Part shown: piece by piece, positions 38,519 through 47,204 of the stretch
Numbering within the stretch: position 1 is the first letter of the stretch
How the letters are laid out: every line of letters starts with the position of its first letter
NCBI GenBank assembly: GCA_020053105.1
Contig: JAGVNU010000070.1
Location: forward strand, 30,428 to 94,427
DNA length: 64,000 bases
DNA from: Thermodesulfovibrionia bacterium
Lineage (GTDB): Bacteria > Nitrospirota > Thermodesulfovibrionia > UBA6902
Direction of reading: 5' to 3'
Notes under the pieces: model-generated
What the model saw: the letters and a program-made list of their open reading frames with translations, nothing else
Told to the model about the DNA's origin: nothing
The model's database searches: none
Made by a program: the position numbers and the translations under genes

Positions 38519-39289
38519 ATGTCGGGAAGGACACTTTGGAAAGGGTATATCCAATTCAGCGATTTCAATGTGCCCGTGAAGCTGCATACCGCGGTAAAGC
38601 AGGAACGGATACAGTTTCATCTTCTGCACAAGCGTGACCGTGTGAAATTGCACCAGCAGATGATCTGCGCGTATGAAAAAGTACCCGTGCCGCCGGAAGA
38701 ACAGGCCAAAGGGTTTGAATTAGAGGAGAGAAAATATATACTCGTCGATCCTGCGGAGCTTGAGCAGACCGACCCCGAAGACGGCCGGATGATCGAAGTA
38801 CACGAATTCGTAAAAGCCGGACAGATCGATCCCGTGTTCCTTGAACGCATGTACTACCTGGAGCCGGACACCACCGTAAAAGAATACAACGCGCTTGCCG
38901 GCGCATTGAAGGAAACAGGTACGGTAGGGATCTGCACCTGGACCATGAGAAAACGGTCCTATCTCGGCGCCCTGCAGATAAACGGGAAGGTCCTCTGCCT
39001 GAGTACCCTGCGGTATGCCGATGAAGTGATCGCAGTAAAATCTCTCGAATTGCAAAAAGCCCCCCTGTCTGAAAAAGAGCTGAAGATCGCAAGGGATTTG
39101 ATCAGTCAGTTGTCAGCCCCTTTTCAGCCGCAGAAATTCGAAAACGAACATCAGAAAAAGCTGCAGGCTTTGATCGATAAAAAAACCCGTGGAGAAAAGA
39201 TCGCGCTCCTGCGTCCGAAACATTTGAAACCCACAGCGCCGGACAAACTCCTTGAGGCGCTTAAGGCGAGCCTGGAGAAGGTAGCGTGA
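38519..39289 (+). CDS. ku: Ku protein (first copy), bacterial NHEJ
   Basis: Ku forms a ring on double-strand breaks and recruits LigD. It starts RTLWKGYIQFSDFNVPVKLHTA, the bacterial Ku signature, with HLLHKRDRVKLHQQMICAYEKVPV and later RDLISQLSAPFQPQKFENEHQKKL. Length 256 is normal for the minimal bacterial Ku. A second, dissimilar ku copy follows 51 bases downstream, after the hairpin at its stop. Strong SD GCGGAGGA. Confidence 0.94.
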   Translation: MSGRTLWKGYIQFSDFNVPVKLHTAVKQERIQFHLLHKRDRVKLHQQMICAYEKVPVPPEEQAKGFELEERKYILVDPAELEQTDPEDGRMIEVHEFVKAGQIDPVFLERMYYLEPDTTVKEYNALAGALKETGTVGICTWTMRKRSYLGALQINGKVLCLSTLRYADEVIAVKSLELQKAPLSEKELKIARDLISQLSAPFQPQKFENEHQKKLQALIDKKTRGEKIALLRPKHLKPTAPDKLLEALKASLEKVA

Positions 39290-39318
39290 AGGAGCAGGCC
39301 GCCGGGCCTGCTCCTTCA
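39287..39318 (+). terminator. Hairpin covering the stop of the first ku gene
   Basis: TGAAGGAGCAGGCC (39287-39300) pairs perfectly with GGCCTGCTCCTTCA (39305-39318) around GCCG, with the ku stop codon inside the left arm. It is followed by only a short T run (TTTT). It could be a terminator or attenuator that lowers expression of the second ku and ligD genes. Confidence 0.6.
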
Positions 39319-39340
39319 TTTTAAATGAGAGAGTGGAGTA

Positions 39341-40126
39341 ATGGCATTACAGGAAATATGGAATGGGACAATCAGTTTCAGCCTTGTTGCGATACCGGTA
39401 AAACTGGTCAGGGCGGTCGAGACCGGGAGGGTCTCTTTTCGCATGCTTCACAGCAAGGATTATTCTCCCCTCGCAAGAAAAATGTATTGTCCGAAAGAAG
39501 AAACGATAGTGCATGCGGATGAGATCGTCAGAGGATATGAGATTGCCCCTGACAACTACATCGTTATAACGGACAAGGAACTGGAATCAGTATCTCCGGA
39601 GAGAAGCCGCACGATCGAGATACTTGAGTTCATCGATATTAAGGAAGTAGACCCTGTGTATTATGATCACCCGTATTATCTTGTTCCTTCTAAAGGGGGC
39701 GAAAAGGCTTACCGTCTGCTTGTCGAGGTGATGGGGCAGACACACAAGGCCGGGCTCGCAAAGTTCGTGCTGCGCGAGCGTGAGTACCTCGTTGCCGTCA
39801 AGAGCTCGGATGGGGCGCTGACGCTGATCACGCTTCACTACAGCGGAGAGATACTTTCTGGAGAGAACCTCCTGCCGAAAGAAGAAAAGACCGGAACAGA
39901 AGAGAAAAGCCGCATGAAAAAAATCATCAAAGAAATGACCGCCGAGTTCCATCCGGACAAATACGCTGACGAACGCCGGAAGAAGATCACGAAGCTCCTG
40001 GAGAAGAAGGCAAAAGAAAAAGGTACTGTCGAGGCCCCTGAACTTGAGGAAGAAGGGGAAGAAGGGGTGGTCGATCTGGTCGCAGTGCTGGAGGAGAGCA
40101 TGCGAAAAGTGAAAGAGCACGGGTGA
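39341..40126 (+). CDS. ku: Ku protein (second copy)
   Basis: The 261-residue paralogue starts ALQEIWNGTISFSLVAIPVKLVRA and has RMLHSKDYSPLARKMYCPKE and KIIKEMTAEFHPDKYADERRKKI, typical of Ku; its C-terminal extension is acidic. It differs greatly from the first copy in sequence, so it is an old duplication or a second acquisition. Two Ku could form a heterodimer. It overlaps the LigD polymerase gene by four bases (GTGA). Confidence 0.93.
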   Translation: MALQEIWNGTISFSLVAIPVKLVRAVETGRVSFRMLHSKDYSPLARKMYCPKEETIVHADEIVRGYEIAPDNYIVITDKELESVSPERSRTIEILEFIDIKEVDPVYYDHPYYLVPSKGGEKAYRLLVEVMGQTHKAGLAKFVLREREYLVAVKSSDGALTLITLHYSGEILSGENLLPKEEKTGTEEKSRMKKIIKEMTAEFHPDKYADERRKKITKLLEKKAKEKGTVEAPELEEEGEEGVVDLVAVLEESMRKVKEHG

Positions 40127-41025
40127 GCAAAAAAATCGTTGAAACTGCCGGGAGAAAACTTTCTTTATCAAACCTGAAAAAAGACCTCTATCCTTCATAT
40201 GGTTTCACGAAGGCCCATGTCCTTGAGTACTACCGCCGGGCCGCAGACTTCATCCTGCCTCATTTGAAAGACCGGGCGCTGACCTTAAAGCGCTATCCGG
40301 ACGGAACGGAAAAAGATTTCTTTTTTGAGAAACGATGTCCTTCATATCGTCCAGCCTGGGTGAAGACAGCGGAGGTGCATCATAAAGAAGAGCGGATGAC
40401 GGTCTGCCTCGTCAATGATCTGGAGACGCTCATATGGGTAGAGAACCTTGCATCTCTTGAATTGCATGTGCCTCTTGCAAGGGCCGGTTCCCCTGAGACT
40501 CCTGATTCAATTGTCTTTGATCTTGATCCCGGAGATCAGGCAAACATTCTGGACTGCTCGAAGGTGGCGCTGATACTTCGTGACCTTCTTATGCAAATGC
40601 AGATTGAAAGCTATGCAAAGACATCGGGCAAAAAAGGGCTCCATGTATACGTCCCATTAAACCGTAAAGAGGCGACCTTTGTGGACACAAAGAGGTTTTC
40701 AAAGGCCGTGGCGGAAGTGCTTCAGCGCAACTATCCTGAACTGGTCACTGCAAAGATGGCGAAGGAACAGAGGACAAAAAAGGTCTTCATCAACTGGTCT
40801 CAGAACGACCCTTCAAAGACAATGATCTGCGTCTATTCCCTGCGCGCACGGGAAAAACCGGTTGTCTCATTTCCACTTGAATGGGAGGAGTTGGAAATTT
40901 TGGACAAGCAGGGCGATCCTGATAAAATGGTGCTCATGCATTCAGATGCTGTAAACAGGTTAGAAAAAAACGGCGACCTTTTCCGGGAGGTGCTTACCAA
41001 AAAACAGAAACTGCCTCATCTATGA
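40123..41025 (+). CDS. ligD: LigD polymerase domain protein (stand-alone)
   Basis: The 300-residue protein is the primase-polymerase domain of LigD (AEP superfamily): GRKLSLSNLKKDLYPSYGFTK at the start, SIVFDLDPGD with the metal-binding aspartates, SGKKGLHVYVPL with the catalytic histidine, and FINWSQNDPSKTMICVYSLR. It would fill gaps at broken ends. It starts at GTG 40123, overlapping ku. In many bacteria this domain is fused to the ligase; here the ligase is a separate gene at 44607. Confidence 0.94.
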   Translation: MSKKIVETAGRKLSLSNLKKDLYPSYGFTKAHVLEYYRRAADFILPHLKDRALTLKRYPDGTEKDFFFEKRCPSYRPAWVKTAEVHHKEERMTVCLVNDLETLIWVENLASLELHVPLARAGSPETPDSIVFDLDPGDQANILDCSKVALILRDLLMQMQIESYAKTSGKKGLHVYVPLNRKEATFVDTKRFSKAVAEVLQRNYPELVTAKMAKEQRTKKVFINWSQNDPSKTMICVYSLRAREKPVVSFPLEWEELEILDKQGDPDKMVLMHSDAVNRLEKNGDLFREVLTKKQKLPHL

Positions 41026-41037
41026 GGACGCAGGGTC

Positions 41038-41089
41038 ACCCATTTATTGGAAACGTGAATTACATATTGATAGTCCACGATAAATGGGT
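41038..41089. repeat. Inverted repeat in the gap after ligD-pol
   Basis: ACCCATTTAT (41038-41047) and ATAAATGGGT (41080-41089) are exact inverse complements separated by 32 bases. It lies 12 bases downstream of the ligD-pol stop and 133 bases upstream of the PAS-LuxR gene. Terminator or operator is possible; the long loop makes a terminator weak. Confidence 0.35.
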
Positions 41090-41222
41090 TCATTTTACAT
41101 GTAATTGATAATTACGAAATTATGTGATAGATAATTGTATATAATGATTGCTTTTAACATATGCGCATCATTCATGAGAGAGATATTTTCACTGAAATAT
41201 TATAGAAGCTCATAGAACATTC

Positions 41223-42428
41223 ATGAAAAAGACTAAAGGACAAGCAGATAAGCGTTTCATAGCCTTTGATAAAGAGATCAATGCAAATCGTGGAGCTAAA
41301 TGGGGGCGGCCTCAATCATCTTTCAGTGAGTTCTGCAGCATATTTGAATTCTCTCCAATATCTCTATGGGAAGCAGATTATTCAGGACTCAAACTACACC
41401 TGGATGACTTGAAGAATAAAGGAGTCGCTGACTTAAGAAAATACTTCATTAAATACCCGGAAGAAATTGTTTCACTTAGCCAGAAAATCAATATTCTTAA
41501 GGTGAACAAGGCGGCACTTAAATTATACAAGGCAAATAACGAACAAGAGTTTCTGGAATGCATGTCTCCTGTTTTCAATAAAGAGTCATACGACGTATTC
41601 AGGGAGAACCTGATTGCGCTGTCAGAAGGGAAACCCGACTTTTCGGGTGAATCCGTCATTCAAACACGGGAAAGAGAGATGAGGCACATATTAATAAAGG
41701 TCGTTGTCCCCCCAGAATATTCGGAGAGTCTGGCACACGTGTTTGTTTACATTATTGATATTTCAACCCAGAAGCAAATGGAGCAGGCCTTGAAAGAATC
41801 TGAAGCAAGATATAGGGCGATAGTTGAAAATGCATATGACGCTATCATTGTAGTTGACACAGACACAGGGATCGTTGTCGAGGTAAATAAAAAATCCGAG
41901 CAGCTTTTCGGCATGCTGGAAGAAGAAATCGTTGGAATGCACTTTACTCAACTCCACCCTGAAGAAGAAGCAGAGAATTACAGGACTATCTTCCAGAGTC
42001 ATGTTAAGCATGGACCCATGACAACTCCCGATATACTGATATGCAAGAAAAATGGCGACGAGATCCCGGTATCGGTCAGTTCAAGTGTCATTTACCTGGG
42101 AGGGAAAAAATATATTTCAGCCGTCTTCAGGCAAACAGAAAAAAACAGCGATGAGATCAGGAGCGGAACGGATCATCCCTCAAAACACGCTGAGATGAGG
42201 TCTCTCCCTCCCGGTAAAACAGATGCCCTTTCGGGCCGTGAACGTGAGATACTGTTTCTCATCGCCTCAGGCAATACAAACAGGCAGATCGCGCAAACGC
42301 TTAATATAAGTACTCATACTGTCAGAACTCACAGATCGAGACTTATGGAAAAACTCAATCTCCATAAGACAGCGGATGTTGTAAGATATGCCCTGAAATC
42401 AGGGCTGCTTGATTCAGAATCGATTTGA
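41223..42428 (+). CDS. PAS-domain LuxR-type transcription regulator
   Basis: The 401-residue protein has an N-terminal sensory part (residues 30-180, PAS-like with SEFCSIFEFSPISLWEAD), a PAS domain at about 190-310 (ALKESEARYRAIVENAYDAIIVV, GEDEIPVSVSS-like), and a C-terminal helix-turn-helix (LSGREREILFLIASGNTNRQIAQTLNISTHTVRTHR), the LuxR/FixJ form. It has no membrane helix, so it should sense a cytoplasmic signal. The next gene encodes a small secreted protein behind a perfect hairpin at 42582-42603, which is a candidate target. Confidence 0.88.
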   Translation: MKKTKGQADKRFIAFDKEINANRGAKWGRPQSSFSEFCSIFEFSPISLWEADYSGLKLHLDDLKNKGVADLRKYFIKYPEEIVSLSQKINILKVNKAALKLYKANNEQEFLECMSPVFNKESYDVFRENLIALSEGKPDFSGESVIQTREREMRHILIKVVVPPEYSESLAHVFVYIIDISTQKQMEQALKESEARYRAIVENAYDAIIVVDTDTGIVVEVNKKSEQLFGMLEEEIVGMHFTQLHPEEEAENYRTIFQSHVKHGPMTTPDILICKKNGDEIPVSVSSSVIYLGGKKYISAVFRQTEKNSDEIRSGTDHPSKHAEMRSLPPGKTDALSGREREILFLIASGNTNRQIAQTLNISTHTVRTHRSRLMEKLNLHKTADVVRYALKSGLLDSESI

Positions 42429-42581
42429 GGAATTCAGGCGACCTTCTGTAAAATTCAAGAACGGTCGTGACTGCAGAGATCCTTTTACCGCAAAACATCT
42501 ATTCTCTATGCTGATACCGCATTTGTCCTACAAAAATACATTCTAACGTCTACAAAATATCATGCGATTGTACGATGTTGT

Positions 42582-42603
42582 GTCTATCCATAATCAGATA
42601 GAC
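42582..42603. promoter_or_regulatory. Inverted repeat before the small secreted-protein gene
   Basis: GTCTATC (42582-42588) and GATAGAC (42597-42603) are exact inverse complements separated by eight bases, 27 bases upstream of the next ATG. Just upstream are two similar TCCTACAAAAAT/TCTACAAAATA motifs. It could bind a dimeric regulator, for example the adjacent LuxR-type protein, or form a leader hairpin. Confidence 0.4.
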
Positions 42604-42629
42604 TTTAATTATAGAAAGGGGGTGAAGAC

Positions 42630-43037
42630 ATGAGAACCGCTAAAACCATACTTGTATTAACATTAGTATCGCTGTTCCTGGTGACAGCAATTGCAGAAGC
42701 AAAACCCGGCGTATGTAAAAACGTTCTCACCGGAGTTCCAACTGCTATTGAAGGCATTGTGACAGCTGTAGGCACATACACCTCTCAGGATGGAATAACT
42801 ATAGCGACCGAAAATATGGGAGAAGTGACGGTTTACGGACTGGGGCCTGTAGGATATTGGAATCAGCAGCAGGTTGACAGGCCGAAAATTGGCGATGAAG
42901 TTTTCGTAGAGGCCTTGATCGTTGATTTTGACGGGATATTCAGGAATATCGCTGCCTCGTTTACGTATCTTCCGGACGGACCGACTATCGAATTAAGAGA
43001 TGCTGTAACAGGTTGTCCATTATGGACAGGAAGATAG
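42630..43037 (+). CDS. Small secreted protein of unknown function
   Basis: The 135-residue product has a signal peptide (AKTILVLTLVSLFLVTAIAEA) and a mature part of beta character (AIEGIVTAVGTYTSQDGITI, EVTVYGLGP, GDEVFVEALIVDF), like an OB-fold or similar small barrel. No family is recognised. Two cysteines (VCKNV, TGCPLW) could form a disulfide. AGGGGGTGA precedes the ATG. Confidence 0.65.
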   Translation: MRTAKTILVLTLVSLFLVTAIAEAKPGVCKNVLTGVPTAIEGIVTAVGTYTSQDGITIATENMGEVTVYGLGPVGYWNQQQVDRPKIGDEVFVEALIVDFDGIFRNIAASFTYLPDGPTIELRDAVTGCPLWTGR

Positions 43038-43147
43038 ATCATCAGGATAAAAGGGGAGTAACCCAGGGCGGCTGCCAATAAAAAAGTGGCTGCCCTTGAG
43101 CATCTTTTTTAACGCGATATAATTTGCCATAAAAAGGAGGTAATAAA

Positions 43148-43543
43148 ATGAAAAAGAGAATTTGGAGCAATAGTACGTTACTCCTGATACTTATACTGAC
43201 TGGCACACTTGTTGTCTCTATCGGAATCGCATTTGCTGCAGACCAGGAGCGTATGCAACAGCAAACACAAACCCAAATGCAGGAACAGGACCGGATATAT
43301 GGGAGTCAGCTCATGACTGAGCAGGAGCGCATAGAGCATCGTGCCAGAATGCGCGCTGCCACGAGTGCCGAAGAGCAAGAAAAAATTCGTAGCGAGCATC
43401 ACGAGCGTATGAAAGAGCGTGCCAGAGAGCAAGGCATAACTTTACCGGATGACCCACCGGTACGTGGCATGGGTGGCGGAATGGGTCGTGGTGGCGGAAT
43501 GGGGCCCGGTGGTGGAATGGGTCGTGGTGGCCGTAACCGTTAA
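43148..43543 (+). CDS. Secreted Q/E/R-rich protein with a Gly-rich tail
   Basis: The 131-residue protein has a signal peptide ending near IAFAADQ, a long polar helix rich in Gln, Glu and Arg (EQDRIYGSQLMTEQERIEH) and a C-terminal repeat of GMGGG/GRGGGMG. This looks like a family of short secreted proteins of unknown role seen in several Proteobacteria. It follows the previous secreted-protein gene by 110 bases. Confidence 0.65.
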   Translation: MKKRIWSNSTLLLILILTGTLVVSIGIAFAADQERMQQQTQTQMQEQDRIYGSQLMTEQERIEHRARMRAATSAEEQEKIRSEHHERMKERAREQGITLPDDPPVRGMGGGMGRGGGMGPGGGMGRGGRNR

Positions 43544-43570
43544 TTTATATCTTTTGCATACACAACATAC

Positions 43571-43602
43571 ATGAAGGATGCCATTTATATAGCATCCTTC
43601 AT
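43571..43602 (+). terminator. Terminator hairpin after the secreted-protein genes
   Basis: ATGAAGGATGC (43571-43581) pairs perfectly with GCATCCTTCAT (43592-43602), followed by TGTTGTTC. It lies 28 bases downstream of the stop. The T tract is weak. Confidence 0.6.
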
Positions 43603-43837
43603 TGTTGTTCTGCTGTAACTTACACTCCTGGCACTGAGACCATAATACGCTTTTTCAGTATTGTAGAGACTTATGCTTTTATGAAGTACTTAATAGGGCC
43701 GAAACATTGAGTCTCTTGTGAAGTGATATTAAACTTACATCAGAAACGAATATCTTCTTTTCGCGTGGAGAATTCTTTTGACACCCACATCTTCAGTCTG
43801 TTATCATTTAATCAAAAGTGTAATCACTGGAGGCGGA

Positions 43838-44086
43838 ATGGTCAGGACACAGATACAACTAACGGACGAACAGGCAAATAAGCTGAAAAAATTGGCGGCG
43901 TCCCGGCATCTGTCTGTCGCAGAGCTTATAAGGCAGGCTGTTGATGTGATGGTTAAATCAGGCGGCGCTGTGGATGTTGAGGAAAGGAGGGTAAGAGCTT
44001 TCAACATAGCAGGAAAATTCGGCTCCGGCAGGCACAATGTCTCAAAAGAGCATGACCGGTATCTTGCAGAGGCCTTCAGTAAATGA
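43838..44086 (+). CDS. Ribbon-helix-helix antitoxin
   Basis: The 82-residue protein has the RHH pattern VRTQIQLTDEQANKLKKLAASRHLSVAELIRQAVD, with a basic strand and two helices that bind DNA, and a C-terminal tail that would bind a PIN toxin. ATG 43838 follows GGAGG; the frame opens upstream at 43778 without a ribosome-binding site. It overlaps the PIN gene by four bases. Confidence 0.88.
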   Translation: MVRTQIQLTDEQANKLKKLAASRHLSVAELIRQAVDVMVKSGGAVDVEERRVRAFNIAGKFGSGRHNVSKEHDRYLAEAFSK

Positions 44087-44481
44087 ATATTTTTATTGAT
44101 ACGTCAGCCTTCTACGCCTTGTTGGACAGGGACGATTCCAACCATCAAAAGGCAAAAAAGAGATGGGTTGATTTACTCACTTCCGAAATCGTACTTATTT
44201 CCAATAACTATGTCCTCATTGAAAGTTTTGCCCTTATACAGCATCGCCTCGGTATGGAGGCAATAAGAGGATTTCAGGCAGACATCCTTCCTCTGATAAA
44301 TATCGAATTTATAAATTCCGGGATGCACAGGTCAGCAGTCAGCGCCCTGCTTGCCTCCTCAAGACGTAAGCTTAGCCTTGTTGATTGTGTCAGCTTCGAG
44401 ACTATGCGTAATCTGGGAATCAAGACTGTTTTTGCGTTTGACCCGCATTTTAAAGAACAGGGTTTTGATACTATTCCATAA
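44083..44481 (+). CDS. vapC: VapC-like PIN-domain toxin
   Basis: The 132-residue RNase begins IFIDTSAFYALLDRDDSNH (first acidic residue of the active site), with YVLIESFALI and a C-terminal LVDCVSFETM...TVFAFDPHFKEQG (the last acidic residues of the PIN set). It overlaps the RHH antitoxin gene by four bases (ATGA). It lies between two NHEJ genes, so it may have inserted there. Confidence 0.9.
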   Translation: MNIFIDTSAFYALLDRDDSNHQKAKKRWVDLLTSEIVLISNNYVLIESFALIQHRLGMEAIRGFQADILPLINIEFINSGMHRSAVSALLASSRRKLSLVDCVSFETMRNLGIKTVFAFDPHFKEQGFDTIP

Positions 44482-44606
44482 GTTATCCAAAATTATTCTG
44501 GCCCTCCGCTGACTACTACTGTCACTATCGCATATGATACAATTCTTCAAGAGACATATGAAGGCAGCCATGCTGTAAAAAAACAGATGGGGCCAGGGTC
44601 AATGCT

Positions 44607-46196
44607 ATGGGATTAAGAGAATACAAATCCAAACGGGAATTCGAGAAAACCCCTGAACCGAAACCGGAGGCGCGCCCTGAAGGGGAGCAGCTCATTTTTG
44701 TCGTTCATAAGCACGCGGCGCGAAACCTCCATTATGATCTCAGACTTGAGCTGGATGGTGTCCTGAAGAGCTGGGCTGTTCCGAAGGGCCCCTCAGTGGA
44801 CCCTTCCATAAAAAGGCTTGCCATGATGGTTGAGGACCACCCGTTTGATTATAAGGATTTTGAAGGCGTCATCCCTGAAGGTAATTACGGCGCCGGGGGC
44901 GTCATCATCTGGGACAGGGGTTTTTATCATCACCCTACTGCAACAGACAAAAAGGGAAGTGAGAAGCATCTGCGTGACGGATTAAAAAAGGGGGACCTGA
45001 AGTTTGTGCTTAATGGAGAAAAGCTTCAGGGCGAATTCGCCCTCGTGCGGATGCGGAAAGACGAGAAGTCATGGCTGCTCCTGAAGAAGAAAGACCGGTA
45101 TGCAGGTGACATATCCATTTTAAAGGAGAACCGTTCCGTAGTATCCGGCAAGACCCTGGAGGAGGTTTCCGAAGGCGGACCGGGTAAATCTTTCAAGCAA
45201 AAAAAACTCAAACAGATCCGTCTTCATGAAGCTCTGGAAGAGCAAGACCTGAAGGACGCGCCGGTTGGCCCGATGCCTCACAACATAAAACCGATGCTTG
45301 CGACCCTGGTCAAAAAACCGTTTGATCATCCGGACTGGATCTTTGAGATGAAATGGGACGGCTACCGGGCCATAGCCGAGATCAGGGACGGTGACGTTTC
45401 GCTTTATTCCCGCAACCGGATCTCACTCACTCAAAAGTTTCTCCCCGTTGCCGACTCGCTTCGGGACCTCGGATTTGATGCTGTTCTGGATGGAGAGATT
45501 GTTGTAGTGGATGATCAGGGGCGTCCGGATTTCCAGATGCTGCAGGATTACCGGAAATCCAGAAGCGGTCATCTGCTCTACTACGTCTTTGATCTCCTGC
45601 ACTTCAAGGGACATGATCTGACAAACCTGCCCCTGTTCAGGAGAAAAGATCTCCTGAAAAAAATCCTCCCGTCTTTACCGAAGATAAAATTCAGCGATCA
45701 TGTTTTGAAAGAAGGCGTCCTGTTCTTTAATGTCGTAAAGGAAAAAGGGCTTGAGGGGACCATCGCCAAACATTCTCAAAGCACATACGAGATGGGCAAA
45801 AGGAGCAGTCAGTGGTTGAAGGTGAAGGCACGTCTCACTCAGGAGGGCGTAATCGCGGGATTCACAGAACCGAGAGGCGGCAGGAAGCACTTCGGCAATC
45901 TTGTCTTAGGTGTGTATGAAGGCGACGAACTGATATACATCGGTCATTCGGGAGGCGGGTTCGGGGAGAAAGATCTAAAGGTAATGTACGATAAATTGAA
46001 GCCGCTGGTCCGGAAAGCATGCCCCTTTAAAATTGAGCCCGAGACCAATACCGCAGACACATGGGTAAAGCCGGAGCTGGTTTGCGAAGTCACCTTCACA
46101 GGCTGGACCAAAGACGGCATTATGAGACAACCCGTATTTTTACGGCTGCGTGAGGACAAAGACGCCCGCGAAGTGGTGCGCGAAAATTATTCATAA
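44607..46196 (+). CDS. ligD: LigD: 3'-phosphoesterase plus ATP-dependent DNA ligase
   Basis: NHEJ ligase of 529 residues. The N-terminal phosphoesterase domain (to about residue 190) has VVHKHAARNLHYDLRLELDG, with the His/Asp metal ligands, and PEGNYGAG. The ligase domain has the adenylation lysine in EMKWDGYRA, DGEIVV, and the C-terminal OB-fold with CEVTFTGWTKDG. There is no polymerase domain; that is the separate gene at 40123. The start ATG at 44607 gives GLREYKSKREFEKTPEP, the family N-terminus. Confidence 0.95.
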   Translation: MGLREYKSKREFEKTPEPKPEARPEGEQLIFVVHKHAARNLHYDLRLELDGVLKSWAVPKGPSVDPSIKRLAMMVEDHPFDYKDFEGVIPEGNYGAGGVIIWDRGFYHHPTATDKKGSEKHLRDGLKKGDLKFVLNGEKLQGEFALVRMRKDEKSWLLLKKKDRYAGDISILKENRSVVSGKTLEEVSEGGPGKSFKQKKLKQIRLHEALEEQDLKDAPVGPMPHNIKPMLATLVKKPFDHPDWIFEMKWDGYRAIAEIRDGDVSLYSRNRISLTQKFLPVADSLRDLGFDAVLDGEIVVVDDQGRPDFQMLQDYRKSRSGHLLYYVFDLLHFKGHDLTNLPLFRRKDLLKKILPSLPKIKFSDHVLKEGVLFFNVVKEKGLEGTIAKHSQSTYEMGKRSSQWLKVKARLTQEGVIAGFTEPRGGRKHFGNLVLGVYEGDELIYIGHSGGGFGEKDLKVMYDKLKPLVRKACPFKIEPETNTADTWVKPELVCEVTFTGWTKDGIMRQPVFLRLREDKDAREVVRENYS

Positions 46197-46225
46197 TATG
46201 GCCCCTGTTTTCCCGGACAGAGCTT

Positions 46226-47068
46226 TTATTTGTCCCTCTTCTCCGGCTCTTTACCCCACCGGTTAATAGAGTATGCCCCCGTATCTCCGGTGAAAGGCAG
46301 CATGAGCATGCTCGGCAAATTGTTCTTTTTCGGATCACGGAACTGGGACAACCCGATTGTCATCCCTTTATGCCCTGCGGAAGGTTGATCGCGGTATGTT
46401 CCGAAAAAGCGGTCCCACCAGGGGAAATTAAAACCGAAGTTGCTGTTGGTCTCCCTTATTATCACCGAGTGATGGACACGGTGCATATCAGGGGTGACGA
46501 CGAAGAGGCGAAGCGCCTTGTCAATATTAATAGGCAACTTCACATTGCCGTGATTAAACATCGAGGTCGCGTTAAGGGTCACTTCAAATATCAGCACAGC
46601 CAGGACTGGGGGGCCAATGGCCGCAACTGCGGAAAGTTTGATTATCATACTCACGATTATTTCAACCGGATGAAAACGCAAACCCGTAGTGACATCAAAA
46701 TCAAGGTCCGCATGGTGCATCATATGAAATTTCCACAAGGCAGGCAACACATGGACCATCACGTGCTGAAGATAAATTACAAAGTCAAGCGCCAGGACCC
46801 CCAGTCCGACAGACAGCCAGTACGGCAATTGAACATTGTTCAGCAAGCCCCAGTTGTTCTCCTGCCCGGCAACAGCCACCCCTATTGCAAGAACAGGAAA
46901 TATCAACCTCAGGAGAGCAGTGTCAATAACAACTATCCCCAGGTTGCTGAGCCATCGGGTCAGTTTAGACATGGTAAGAACACGGCGCGGCAGCAGGAGT
47001 TCCCATATTGCCATAACTGTCAGTACCCCGAAAAAGAACCCGAGCCTGATCAGCGCCTCATTTTCCAT
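46226..47068 (-). CDS. Sterol-desaturase/fatty acid hydroxylase family membrane protein
   Basis: Di-iron oxygenase-like protein of 280 residues with several hydrophobic helices and clustered histidines (QHVMVH, HMMHH, HPVE, DMHRVHHS), the pattern of the ERG3/hydroxylase superfamily. The FNFPWWDRFFGTYRDQP stretch is conserved in it. The substrate is not known: hydroxylation of lipids or hopanoids is possible. It is oxygen-dependent, as is the fatty acid desaturase at 37.3 kb. Confidence 0.85.
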   Translation of the reverse strand: MENEALIRLGFFFGVLTVMAIWELLLPRRVLTMSKLTRWLSNLGIVVIDTALLRLIFPVLAIGVAVAGQENNWGLLNNVQLPYWLSVGLGVLALDFVIYLQHVMVHVLPALWKFHMMHHADLDFDVTTGLRFHPVEIIVSMIIKLSAVAAIGPPVLAVLIFEVTLNATSMFNHGNVKLPINIDKALRLFVVTPDMHRVHHSVIIRETNSNFGFNFPWWDRFFGTYRDQPSAGHKGMTIGLSQFRDPKKNNLPSMLMLPFTGDTGAYSINRWGKEPEKRDK

Positions 47069-47204
47069 ATTATTGACCTCCGTAGTTCAATCTGTATTGT
47101 AATGACATTGTTTATACTCTTCTGAAAAACTATTCCTGTTTCCCCGGATTATACCACAACTTCCTGTACAGGAAGTTTCTCCACTTGATGTCAGTAATAT
47201 CAGT

